From: Actinomycetes bacterium
Lineage (GTDB): Bacteria > Actinomycetota > Actinomycetes > Propionibacteriales > Nocardioidaceae
DNA: 16,787 bases
NCBI GenBank assembly: GCA_023396115.1
Contig: JAEWXC010000028.1
Span: 1-16,787 of the forward strand
Direction: 5' to 3'
The position numbers were made by a program, and so were the translations under genes. The first letter of the stretch is position 1. Each line of letters opens with the position of its first letter. Below the pieces are notes generated by a model. That model saw only the letters and a list, made by a program, of their open reading frames with translations, was not told where the DNA came from and searched no databases. Positions 1-5,484 of this stretch are shown one piece after another.

Positions 1-107
1 TCACCAAACGCGACATCATCCGCTGCCTCAAGCGCTACATCGCCCGCGAACTCCTCCCCATCATCCGCGAAGAACTCGCCAGCCAACCAGCACCAATCAG
101 CACTTGA
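1..107 (+). CDS. C-terminal end of a probable IS110-family transposase (partial, cut by window edge)
   Basis: The reading frame is open from base 3 to a TGA at 105-107, giving the last 34 residues of a protein whose start lies outside the window. The peptide begins TKRDIIRCLKRYIARE and is basic and helical. I recognise this style of ending (a TKRxxxRCLKRY segment shortly before the stop) from IS110/IS116/IS902 transposases of actinobacteria, which are DEDD-type recombinases that move IS elements without long terminal inverted repeats. The bases just after the stop (TATAGGAGC, 114-122) also resemble the right ends of such elements as I remember them. None of the catalytic domain is visible, so the family call rests on a short tail. 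Whether the full copy is intact cannot be judged. Confidence 0.55.
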   Translation, partial: TKRDIIRCLKRYIARELLPIIREELASQPAPIST

Positions 108-133
108 CGATCTATAGGAGCGTCCGAAGGCAG

Positions 134-222
134 CTCGACCACCGAGGTCATCTCGATCACCCGGGTCAGACCGACCACGGACGTCAGACCGGCCACCGGG
201 GTCAGACCGACGCCGGCGTCAG
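134..222. repeat. 18-bp tandem repeat array (about five units), each unit with internal dyad symmetry
   Basis: Five consecutive units run at 134-151, 152-169, 170-187, 188-205 and 206-222; the last is 17 bp. A rough consensus is ACCGACCACCGGGGTCAG. Each unit contains a small inverted repeat of the form GACC-n-GGTC or GACGCCGGCGTC. The array begins shortly after the transposase remnant, and its last unit contains the miaA stop codon (TCA at 219-221 on the plus strand). The units are degenerate, which suggests an old expansion. On the minus strand the 18-bp period would continue in frame after the miaA stop as a hexapeptide repeat of the type RSDPGG. I see no evidence that this is translated. 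Confidence 0.75.
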
Positions 223-1130
223 ACCGCGCGAACCGCGGCCAGTGCCTGCTCGAGCCGGTCGGGCGCGTCGAAGGGCACCCACACGATCCGGGGGTCCTTG
301 CGGAACCAGGCGTCCTGGCGTCGGGAGAACCGGCGGGTGGCGATCACGGTCCGCTCCACCGCCTCCTCACGGGTCAGCTCACCGGCCAGGTGGGCGGTGA
401 CCTCGGCGTACCCGATCGCCCGCCCGGCGGTGCGCCCCCGGGCCAGGCCCCGGGCCAGGAGCGCCTCGACCTCGGCGACGAACCCGTCGGCGAACATCTG
501 CTGCACCCGGGTCTCGATCCGCGCGTCCAGGGTCGGGCGGTCGATGTCGACCCCGATCTGCACGGCCGAGTCCAGGGCGTACTCCAGCACCGGCAGGGTG
601 GCGCTGAACGGGCGACCGGTCAGCTCGACGACCTCCAGGGCGCGCACGATCCGGCGCGAGTTGGCCGGTTCGATCCCGGCCGCCGCCTGCGGGTCCACCG
701 TCGCCAGACGGGCGTGCATCGCCGCGGCTCCGACCTGGGCGCACTCGTCCTCCAGCCGGGCCCGCAGGGTCGGGTCGGTCCCGGGGAACTCGAACCGGTC
801 CAGCACCGCCCGGGTGTAGAGCGCCGATCCCCCGACCAGGACCGGGGTCGCCCCGCGGGAGCGCAGGTCGTGGACCACGCCGCGGGCCAGGGTCTGGAAC
901 TCGGCCACCGAGGCCGGTTCGGTGACCTCGAGCAGGTCGAGCAGGTGGTGCGGGACTCCGGCACGCTCGGACTCGGGCAGCTTCGCGGTGCCGATGTCCA
1001 TGCCGCGGTAGACCTGCATCGCGTCGGTGTTGACGACCTCGCCACCCAGCGCCCGCGCCAGGTCCAGGGAGAGACTCGTCTTGCCCGCCGCCGTCGCTCC
1101 GACAACCGCGACCACCGGCACCTTCGACAT
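219..1130 (-). CDS. miaA: tRNA dimethylallyltransferase MiaA (303 aa)
   Basis: MiaA transfers the dimethylallyl group of DMAPP to N6 of adenosine 37 in tRNAs that read UNN codons, giving i6A37 in the cytoplasm. The protein has the P-loop GATAAGKTS at residues 11-19, the family signature DAMQVYRGMDIGTAK at 36-50, a GGSALYTRA segment (GGSGLY in most homologues) and the C-terminal RRFSRRQDAWFRKDP stretch, so it is full length for the family. The frame stays open upstream to 1295, but the ATG at 1128-1130 places the P-loop ten residues from the start, as in known MiaA proteins; the extra 55 residues are not MiaA-like. In many actinobacteria miaB lies upstream and dapF downstream. Here miaB is upstream at 2505-4016 with an opposite-strand cassette between, and a transposase end sits where dapF would be expected. 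Confidence 0.96.
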   Translation of the reverse strand: MSKVPVVAVVGATAAGKTSLSLDLARALGGEVVNTDAMQVYRGMDIGTAKLPESERAGVPHHLLDLLEVTEPASVAEFQTLARGVVHDLRSRGATPVLVGGSALYTRAVLDRFEFPGTDPTLRARLEDECAQVGAAAMHARLATVDPQAAAGIEPANSRRIVRALEVVELTGRPFSATLPVLEYALDSAVQIGVDIDRPTLDARIETRVQQMFADGFVAEVEALLARGLARGRTAGRAIGYAEVTAHLAGELTREEAVERTVIATRRFSRRQDAWFRKDPRIVWVPFDAPDRLEQALAAVRAV

Positions 1131-1172
1131 GGGGTTAGTCTCACATCCGGACACTTCGACGAAGGAGACACC

Positions 1173-1376
1173 ATGGGGTTCCTGGACGACGCCAAGGGCA
1201 AGCTGGCCGACGCCGTCGACAAGGCGGGCGACAAGATCGGTGACGGCATCGACAAGGCCGGCGACATGATCGACGACAAGACCGGTGGCAAGCACGGCGA
1301 CAAGATCAACACCGGCAAGGAGAAGCTGAAGGACGCCCTGGACGGGCTCGACGGGAAGAACGACGACATCAAGTGA
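1173..1376 (+). CDS. small antitoxin-like protein of the MT0933/Rv0909 type (67 aa)
   Basis: This 67-residue protein begins MGFLDDAKGKLADAVDKAG and is made of short charged, amphipathic helical repeats (DKAGDKIGDGIDKAGDMIDD), ending in a lysine/aspartate-rich tail. Length, MG(F/L)LDxAK start and composition fit the family named after Mycobacterium tuberculosis MT0933 (Rv0909), annotated as an antitoxin whose partner there is an SRPBCC-fold protein. No such partner is visible here. The start is well supported by GAAGGAGA at 1161-1168, five bases before the ATG. The stop codon overlaps the start of the downstream Nudix gene (GTGA at 1373-1376), so the two are probably co-translated. A -10-like TAGTCT lies at 1136-1141 in the 42-base gap to the divergent miaA. 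The toxin-antitoxin role is only inferred from family naming; a general stress or cell-surface role is equally possible. Confidence 0.75.
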   Translation: MGFLDDAKGKLADAVDKAGDKIGDGIDKAGDMIDDKTGGKHGDKINTGKEKLKDALDGLDGKNDDIK

Positions 1377-1837
1377 ACCGTTTCGTCGTCGTCCCGGCGT
1401 CCTACGTGTACCTCCTCCGGGGCGGCGACGACGGCGCCGGTGCGCCCGAGGTGCTGCTGCAGCTGCGCCGTGGCACCGGCTACATGGACGAGCACTGGGC
1501 CGCTGCGGCGGCTGGGCACGTCGAGCGTGGTGAGACCGCGTTCGCCGCGGCTGAGCGCGAGACCCTCGAGGAGCTCGACGTGCGCGGCCTGGACCTGAGG
1601 TTCCTCTCCACGATGCACCGCACCGCGCACGCCGACCCGATCGACGAGCGGGTGGACTTCTTCTTCTCGGCGCGGACCTGGCAGGGCACCCCCCGGATCA
1701 CCGAACCGGAGAAGTGTGCCGATCTGGCGTGGTTCCCGCTCGACGCGCTGCCGGACCCAGTGGTTCCGCACGAGCGCCACCTGCTGGAGCTGCTGGCCGC
1801 GGGCGAGGTCCCGGCGTACACCACCTTCGGTTTCTGA
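1373..1837 (+). CDS. Nudix hydrolase (154 aa)
   Basis: Nudix enzymes hydrolyse nucleoside diphosphates linked to another group, using Mg2+ held by the glutamates of the Nudix box. Here the box starts at Gly48 (GHVERGETAF) and runs to about Val70 with the core REtlEE; the usual glycine near its end is aspartate (EELDV), which leaves the metal-binding glutamates intact. The fold is complete, beginning with a beta strand (RFVVVPASYVYLL) and ending with a YTTFGF tail. The GTG start at 1373 overlaps the previous gene's TGA by three bases, which implies translational coupling; an independent ribosome-binding site is not obvious. Substrate cannot be assigned. The RGTGYMDEHWAAAAAGHVE layout resembles small Nudix proteins annotated as NUDIX domain/ADP-ribose or dNTP hydrolases. 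Confidence 0.93.
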   Translation: MNRFVVVPASYVYLLRGGDDGAGAPEVLLQLRRGTGYMDEHWAAAAAGHVERGETAFAAAERETLEELDVRGLDLRFLSTMHRTAHADPIDERVDFFFSARTWQGTPRITEPEKCADLAWFPLDALPDPVVPHERHLLELLAAGEVPAYTTFGF

Positions 1838-1942
1838 CCCGCCCCGTCGGGCCGGCCCTGCGGATCCGTGGGCCGTGCCCTTGCGTTTGGGCCGGCACCG
1901 GAGTTGGCTCGTACCCGTCCGATCCCGACGAGGAGGCCCTGC

Positions 1943-2227
1943 ATGAGCGACCTGCCCGCCCAGCCGTCCCCGACCGCCGAGCCGCCCACCCCGGCCCCCG
2001 GTGGTCCCGACGCGATGCCGATGGACCCGCAGGACCGGGGGCAGGCCAAGGACCTCGACCCGACGCGCAACCCCGCGGTCAACGACGTGGTGCCCGACGA
2101 GGTCGCCGCGCCGGACGACGAGAAGGTCCAGGAGCCCGAGGGTGCGGCGGACCGTGAGGTCGGCACCACCGAGGAGGAGATGACCGGGCAGGCCGACGAG
2201 GACGGGCAGTCCGAACCTCCGGCCTGA
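1943..2227 (+). CDS. hypothetical acidic, intrinsically disordered protein (94 aa)
   Basis: I do not recognise a family. The protein starts MSDLPAQPSPTAEPPTPAPG, is rich in proline and alanine in its first third, and then becomes strongly acidic, with about 24 Asp/Glu against 5 Lys/Arg overall. There is no cysteine, no membrane segment and no signal peptide, so it is probably a soluble disordered cytoplasmic protein. The ATG at 1943 is chosen over an upstream in-frame GTG/ATG region (frame open from 1868) because AGGAGG at 1931-1936 sits at ideal spacing. It lies about 105 bases after the Nudix gene on the same strand and ends convergently to miaB, with the 20-bp repeat array in between. Codon use has the same GC-rich bias as the neighbours, which supports it being a real gene. 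Confidence 0.7.
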   Translation: MSDLPAQPSPTAEPPTPAPGGPDAMPMDPQDRGQAKDLDPTRNPAVNDVVPDEVAAPDDEKVQEPEGAADREVGTTEEEMTGQADEDGQSEPPA

Positions 2228-2251
2228 GCCGGACCCGCTGGCCTGATCGAG

Positions 2252-2460
2252 AGCGCCACGCTCCGTTCAACCGCGCCACAGCGGCTCTACCCGCGCGACC
2301 AGCGCATCCCACGCGCCACGGCGGTTCCGCCGCGCCGCCACGGGTTCTACCGCGCCTCCAGCGCATCCAACGCGCCACCACCGGTTCTACCGCGCCTCCA
2401 GCCCATCCAACGCGCCACCACCGGTACTACCGCGCCACCACGGGTTCCAACGCGCCGGCA
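2252..2460. repeat. 20-bp tandem repeat array (about ten units) between convergent genes
   Basis: From 2272 the sequence is a regular series of units that each begin CGCGCC: 2272, 2292, 2312, 2331, 2351, 2371, 2391, 2411, 2431 and a partial one at 2451. All are 20 bp except the 19-bp unit at 2312. A degenerate unit precedes them at 2252-2271. Two unit types tend to alternate: CGCGCCACCACCGGTTCTAC and CGCGCCTCCAGCGCATCCAA. This gives a 40-bp higher-order period, and the 40-mers at 2331-2370 and 2371-2410 differ at only about three positions. There are no unique spacers, so it is not a CRISPR array, and 20 bp is not a multiple of three, so it is not a peptide repeat. It fills nearly all of the gap between the acidic-protein gene and miaB. 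Confidence 0.9.
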
Positions 2461-2504
2461 TGCCAGACGGTCAGTCCAACAAACTGCGCGTTACAAGCGG
2501 CGGG

Positions 2505-4016
2505 TCAGCGGCAGGAGGGCGCCTCGGGCAGCGGAGCCGGGACACCGACCTGCGGCATGCCCAGGCCGACCGACGAGGCGGCCGGGGCGGGCTCGGCGGT
2601 GCGGCGCTCCCAGGCGTCGCCGGACCGGGTGCGGCGCAGCCCGATCAGCGGGCCGTCGGCCAGCAGGTGGTGCGGCGCGGCGTGGCTGATCCGCACGGTG
2701 ACCACGTCGCCGGGACGGATCTCTCCGGTGACCTCGCCCAGCTCGGAGACGTCCGGGGTGAAGTGCACGAGCCGGTTGTCCGGCCCCCGACCCGAGAGCC
2801 GGTGCGTGGCGGAGTCCTTGCGCCCCTGCCCCTCGGCGACCATCAGCTCCACGGTGCGGCCCACGAGCGCCTTGTTCTCCTCCCAGGCGATCTCGTTGAC
2901 CAGCGCGACCAGGCGGTCGTACCGCTCGGAGATGACCGCCGGGTCGACCTGGTCGGCCATCGTGGCGGCCGGGGTGCCGGGACGCTTGGAGTAGATGAAG
3001 GTGAACGCACCGGAGAAGCGGGCCCGGCGGACGACCTCCATCGTCTGCTCGAAGTCCTCCTCGGTCTCGCCGGGGAAGCCCACGATGATGTCGGTGGTGA
3101 TGGCGGCGTCGGGCATCGCGGCGCGGACCCGCTCGATGATGCCCAGGTACTTCGACTGCCGGTAGGAACGGCGCATCGCCTTGAGGACTGGGTCCGACCC
3201 CGACTGCAGCGGCATGTGCAGCTGCGGCATCACGTTCGGGGTCTGGGCCATCGCCTCGATCACGTCGTCGGTGAACTCGGCCGGGTGCGGGGAGGTGAAC
3301 CGGACCCGCTCGAGCCCCTCGATCTCACCGCAGGCACGCAGCAGCTTGGAGAAGGCCTGCCTGTCGCCGAACTCGACGCCGTAGGCGTTGACGTTCTGGC
3401 CGAGCAGGGTGATCTCGCTGACGCCCTCGGCGACCAGGGCGCGGATCTCGGCGAGGATGTCGCCCGGCCGCCTGTCGGTCTCCTTGCCGCGCAGCGCGGG
3501 CACGATGCAGAACGTGCAGGTGTTGTTGCAGCCCACGGAGATGGAGACCCAGGCCGCGTGGGCCGAGTCGCGCTTGGTCGGCAGGGTCGAGGGGAAGACC
3601 GACAACGACTCCAGGATCTCGACCTGCGCCTCGGACTGCGAGCGGGCCCGGTCCAGCAGCGCCGGCAGCGACCCGATGTTGTGGGTCCCGAACACCACGT
3701 CGACCCAAGGGGCCTTGTCCAGGATCGTGTCGCGGTCCTTCTGGGCCATGCACCCGCCGACCGCGATCTGCATGCCCGGCCGGGCGGCCTTCACCGGCGC
3801 CAGGTGCCCGAGGTTGCCGTAGAGCCGGTTGTCGGCGTTCTCGCGGACCGCACAGGTGTTGAACACGACGACGTCGGCCTGCTCGCCCTCGGGCGCGGCT
3901 GCGTAGCCGGCCTCCTCCAGCAGCCCGGTCAGGCGCTCGGAGTCGTGCACGTTCATCTGGCACCCGTAGGTCTTGACCTCATAGGTCCGGGGCGCGGTCT
4001 CAGGCAGGGCAGTCAT
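2505..4016 (-). CDS. miaB: tRNA-2-methylthio-N6-dimethylallyladenosine synthase MiaB (503 aa)
   Basis: MiaB is a radical-SAM methylthiotransferase that adds the 2-methylthio group to i6A37 made by MiaA, giving ms2i6A37. All three parts are present. The N-terminal UPF0004 domain carries the auxiliary [4Fe-4S] ligands Cys19 (YGCQMN), Cys55 (NTCAVREN) and Cys89 (GGCMAQ). The radical-SAM core has Cys163-x3-Cys167-x2-Cys170 (GCNNTCTFC). A TRAM RNA-binding domain lies at about 382-446. A proline/alanine-rich tail of about 50 residues follows, longer than in the E. coli enzyme. The ATG at 4014-4016 puts Cys19 at the usual distance from the start. Upstream on the same strand is a -10-like TACCCT (4031-4026), nine bases before the ATG, so the transcript may have a very short leader. 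The gene is separated from miaA by opposite-strand genes, so the two are probably transcribed independently. Confidence 0.97.
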   Translation of the reverse strand: MTALPETAPRTYEVKTYGCQMNVHDSERLTGLLEEAGYAAAPEGEQADVVVFNTCAVRENADNRLYGNLGHLAPVKAARPGMQIAVGGCMAQKDRDTILDKAPWVDVVFGTHNIGSLPALLDRARSQSEAQVEILESLSVFPSTLPTKRDSAHAAWVSISVGCNNTCTFCIVPALRGKETDRRPGDILAEIRALVAEGVSEITLLGQNVNAYGVEFGDRQAFSKLLRACGEIEGLERVRFTSPHPAEFTDDVIEAMAQTPNVMPQLHMPLQSGSDPVLKAMRRSYRQSKYLGIIERVRAAMPDAAITTDIIVGFPGETEEDFEQTMEVVRRARFSGAFTFIYSKRPGTPAATMADQVDPAVISERYDRLVALVNEIAWEENKALVGRTVELMVAEGQGRKDSATHRLSGRGPDNRLVHFTPDVSELGEVTGEIRPGDVVTVRISHAAPHHLLADGPLIGLRRTRSGDAWERRTAEPAPAASSVGLGMPQVGVPAPLPEAPSCR

Positions 4017-4111
4017 GACGGATCAAGGGTACGAGCGTGCGGGGCCAACGGGAACTCGGTGGGCCCGCGCACCGGATCGGCCCGGCACCGTGGCGGCCGA
4101 TCGCCGGAACG

Positions 4112-4478
4112 TCAGCCTGCCGTCCCCTGCCGGTCGCGGGCCGACCGTGGGGGGCTGCGGAGCGCCGGGAGCCGGGCTGAGTGCGCGCGGCCGGCCTGGC
4201 TCCCGTCCAGGCTGACCAGGGAGATCAGCCGCACCCTCGCCCCAGACGATGCGGCGGCCGGCTCCTGGGCCACCCAGGTCATCGCGATCCCCGCGGCCTC
4301 GCCCCAGGTCCAGCCGGACAGGCCGGCGACCAGCTCACCGGCGTCCTCGACGCACACCGTCAGTTCCTGTGCCGGGAGCACGTCAGGGGTGGCGGCCCCC
4401 GTTGTACCGGTCCAGCTCGTCGTTGAGCCGCTGGTCTAGGGCGTCGGCCGAAACCACGGAGGCGGCGAATCGGGTCAT
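4112..4478 (-). pseudogene. decayed GNAT-family N-acetyltransferase (frameshifted and 3'-degraded)
   Basis: An ATG at 4476-4478 opens a 31-residue frame (starting MTRFAASVVSADALD and containing LNDELDRYN) that stops at 4383. A second frame begins immediately after and reads ELTVCVEDAGELVAGLSGWTWG then AGIAMTWV. Helix-DELxRYN followed by GELVxGLxGWTWG and a xxxWV strand is the N-terminal half of small GNAT acetyltransferases, which acetylate amines from acetyl-CoA. The two parts join if one base is removed from the five-C run at 4396-4400: the junction then reads N-G-A-A-T-P-D-V-L, continuous with the second frame. After about 4245 the expected acetyl-CoA-binding R/Q-x-x-G-x-G/A loop is missing and similarity is lost, so the 3' half has decayed as well. 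The flanks 4017-4111 and 4479-4605 show no gene I can support. Confidence 0.6.
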
Positions 4479-4605
4479 GGCCGCGAGCCTGCCACCGCGC
4501 TGGTCCTCTGCGCCCCGCCCCCCGGCCGGCCCGGCCACCCCCCGCCAGCCAGTCGGAGCACAGGTCACGTTCTGGCAAAGCCTGACCCGCCGGAGCCATC
4601 GGGCG

Positions 4606-4621
4606 TGGCCCGAACGGGCCA
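4606..4621. promoter_or_regulatory. perfect 16-bp palindrome at the -35 position of the glutamate operon (candidate operator)
   Basis: TGGCCCGAACGGGCCA is a perfect inverted repeat of two 7-base arms around AA. It covers the place where a -35 element would lie relative to the -10-like TAGGTT at 4630-4635, and no good -35 hexamer is present. A bound protein there would block or help polymerase. No regulator gene is adjacent, and I cannot name the protein. An alternative reading is a short RNA hairpin, but it lies upstream of the predicted transcription start. Confidence 0.45.
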
Positions 4622-4629
4622 TCGGGGGC

Positions 4630-4635
4630 TAGGTT
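4630..4635 (+). promoter_or_regulatory. -10 element TAGGTT, likely leaderless promoter of the glutamate operon
   Basis: TAGGTT fits the actinobacterial TAnnnT -10 consensus and lies exactly seven bases before the ATG at 4643. With that spacing transcription would begin at or next to the start codon, giving a leaderless mRNA; no Shine-Dalgarno sequence is present before this ATG, unlike the next genes of the operon. This is inference from spacing only. Confidence 0.5.
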
Positions 4636-4642
4636 CAACCCC

Positions 4643-5425
4643 ATGACGGAGCAGAGCAGCGACGCACTGGCCCCCGGACCACGCTTCGAGAGCGTGGGCA
4701 GCGTCCGGTTGAGCGGCGTCAACAAGTGGTTCGGTGACCTGCACGTGCTGAACGACATCAACCTCGAGGTCCACCCCGGTGAGGTGGTGGTCGTGATCGG
4801 CCCGTCCGGCTCGGGCAAGTCGACGCTGTGCCGGGCGATCAACCGACTCGAGACGATCGACGAGGGCACCATCACCCTGGACGGGGTGGACCTCCCCTCC
4901 GAGGGCAAGGCGCTGGCCCAGCTCCGCGCCGAGGTCGGCATGGTGTTCCAGAGTTTCAACCTGTTCGCCCACAAGACGATCCTGGAGAACGTGACCCTGG
5001 GTCCGCTCAAGGTCCGCAAGCGCGACAAGGCCGAGGTCGAGGCCGAGGCGATGGAGCTCCTCGAGCGGGTCGGCGTCGCCGCTCAGGCGCAGAAGTACCC
5101 CGCCCAGCTCTCCGGAGGTCAGCAGCAGCGCGTCGCGATCGCCCGAGCCCTGGCCATGCAGCCCAAGGTGATGCTCTTCGACGAGCCGACCTCGGCACTG
5201 GACCCCGAGATGATCTCGGAGGTGCTCGACGTGATGGTGCGTCTGGCCAAGCGGGGCATGACGATGGTCGTGGTCACCCACGAGATGGGCTTCGCCCGGA
5301 CCGCCGCCGACCGGGTGCTGTTCATGGCCGACGGCGCGATCGTCGAGGAGAGCACCCCCGAGGAGTTCTTCACCAACCCGCGCACCGACCGCGCGAAGGA
5401 CTTCCTCGGCAAGATCCTGAAGTGA
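4643..5425 (+). CDS. gluA: glutamate-type amino-acid ABC transporter, ATP-binding subunit (260 aa)
   Basis: This is the motor ATPase of a polar amino-acid importer (GlnQ/GluA group) acting on the inner face of the membrane. It shows Walker A GPSGSGKST at 53-61, Q-loop Gln103 (VFQSFNLF), signature LSGGQQQR at 156-163, Walker B VMLFDEPTSALD at 176-187 and H-loop His213 (VTHEMGFA), all intact. About 20 residues precede the ABC domain, slightly more than usual. It is the first gene of a four-gene plus-strand operon in the order ATPase, binding protein, permease, permease, which is the order of gluABCD in Corynebacterium glutamicum. The gene is followed by 59 bases and then the binding-protein gene. 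Substrate specificity is inferred from the operon order and family; glutamine or aspartate are alternatives. Confidence 0.93.
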   Translation: MTEQSSDALAPGPRFESVGSVRLSGVNKWFGDLHVLNDINLEVHPGEVVVVIGPSGSGKSTLCRAINRLETIDEGTITLDGVDLPSEGKALAQLRAEVGMVFQSFNLFAHKTILENVTLGPLKVRKRDKAEVEAEAMELLERVGVAAQAQKYPAQLSGGQQQRVAIARALAMQPKVMLFDEPTSALDPEMISEVLDVMVRLAKRGMTMVVVTHEMGFARTAADRVLFMADGAIVEESTPEEFFTNPRTDRAKDFLGKILK

Positions 5426-5484
5426 GGCCAGCCGGCCACCCGTACGAACCCCGCAGAACCGCCCACCCCACGAAGGAGAGCACC

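Noticed and set aside
2319..2332. CGGCGGTTCCGCCG as a terminator between the acidic-protein gene and miaB
   Set aside because: The palindrome is perfect but short with a two-base loop, is part of one repeat unit, and is not repeated in the other units; it is too weak to call a terminator.
2252..2460. Possible CRISPR array
   Set aside because: The units are contiguous with no unique spacers, are only 20 bp, and no cas gene is present.
4383..4400. Programmed ribosomal frameshift in the GNAT remnant
   Set aside because: There is no downstream pseudoknot or slippery-site logic that I can support, and the 3' half is itself degraded, so decay or a base error is simpler.
2460..4439. Very long plus-strand open frame (659 codons) opposite miaB
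   Set aside because: It lies antisense to a clearly real miaB and continues past its start only by chance. Its translation is the low-complexity Gly/Arg/Val/Asp/His-rich type produced opposite GC-biased genes, and it shows no recognisable domain.
5426..5484. Possible hairpin or separate promoter between the ATPase and binding-protein genes
   Set aside because: Only a four-base GGCC inverted repeat is present; the gap is explained by an ordinary intergenic stretch with a good ribosome-binding site.
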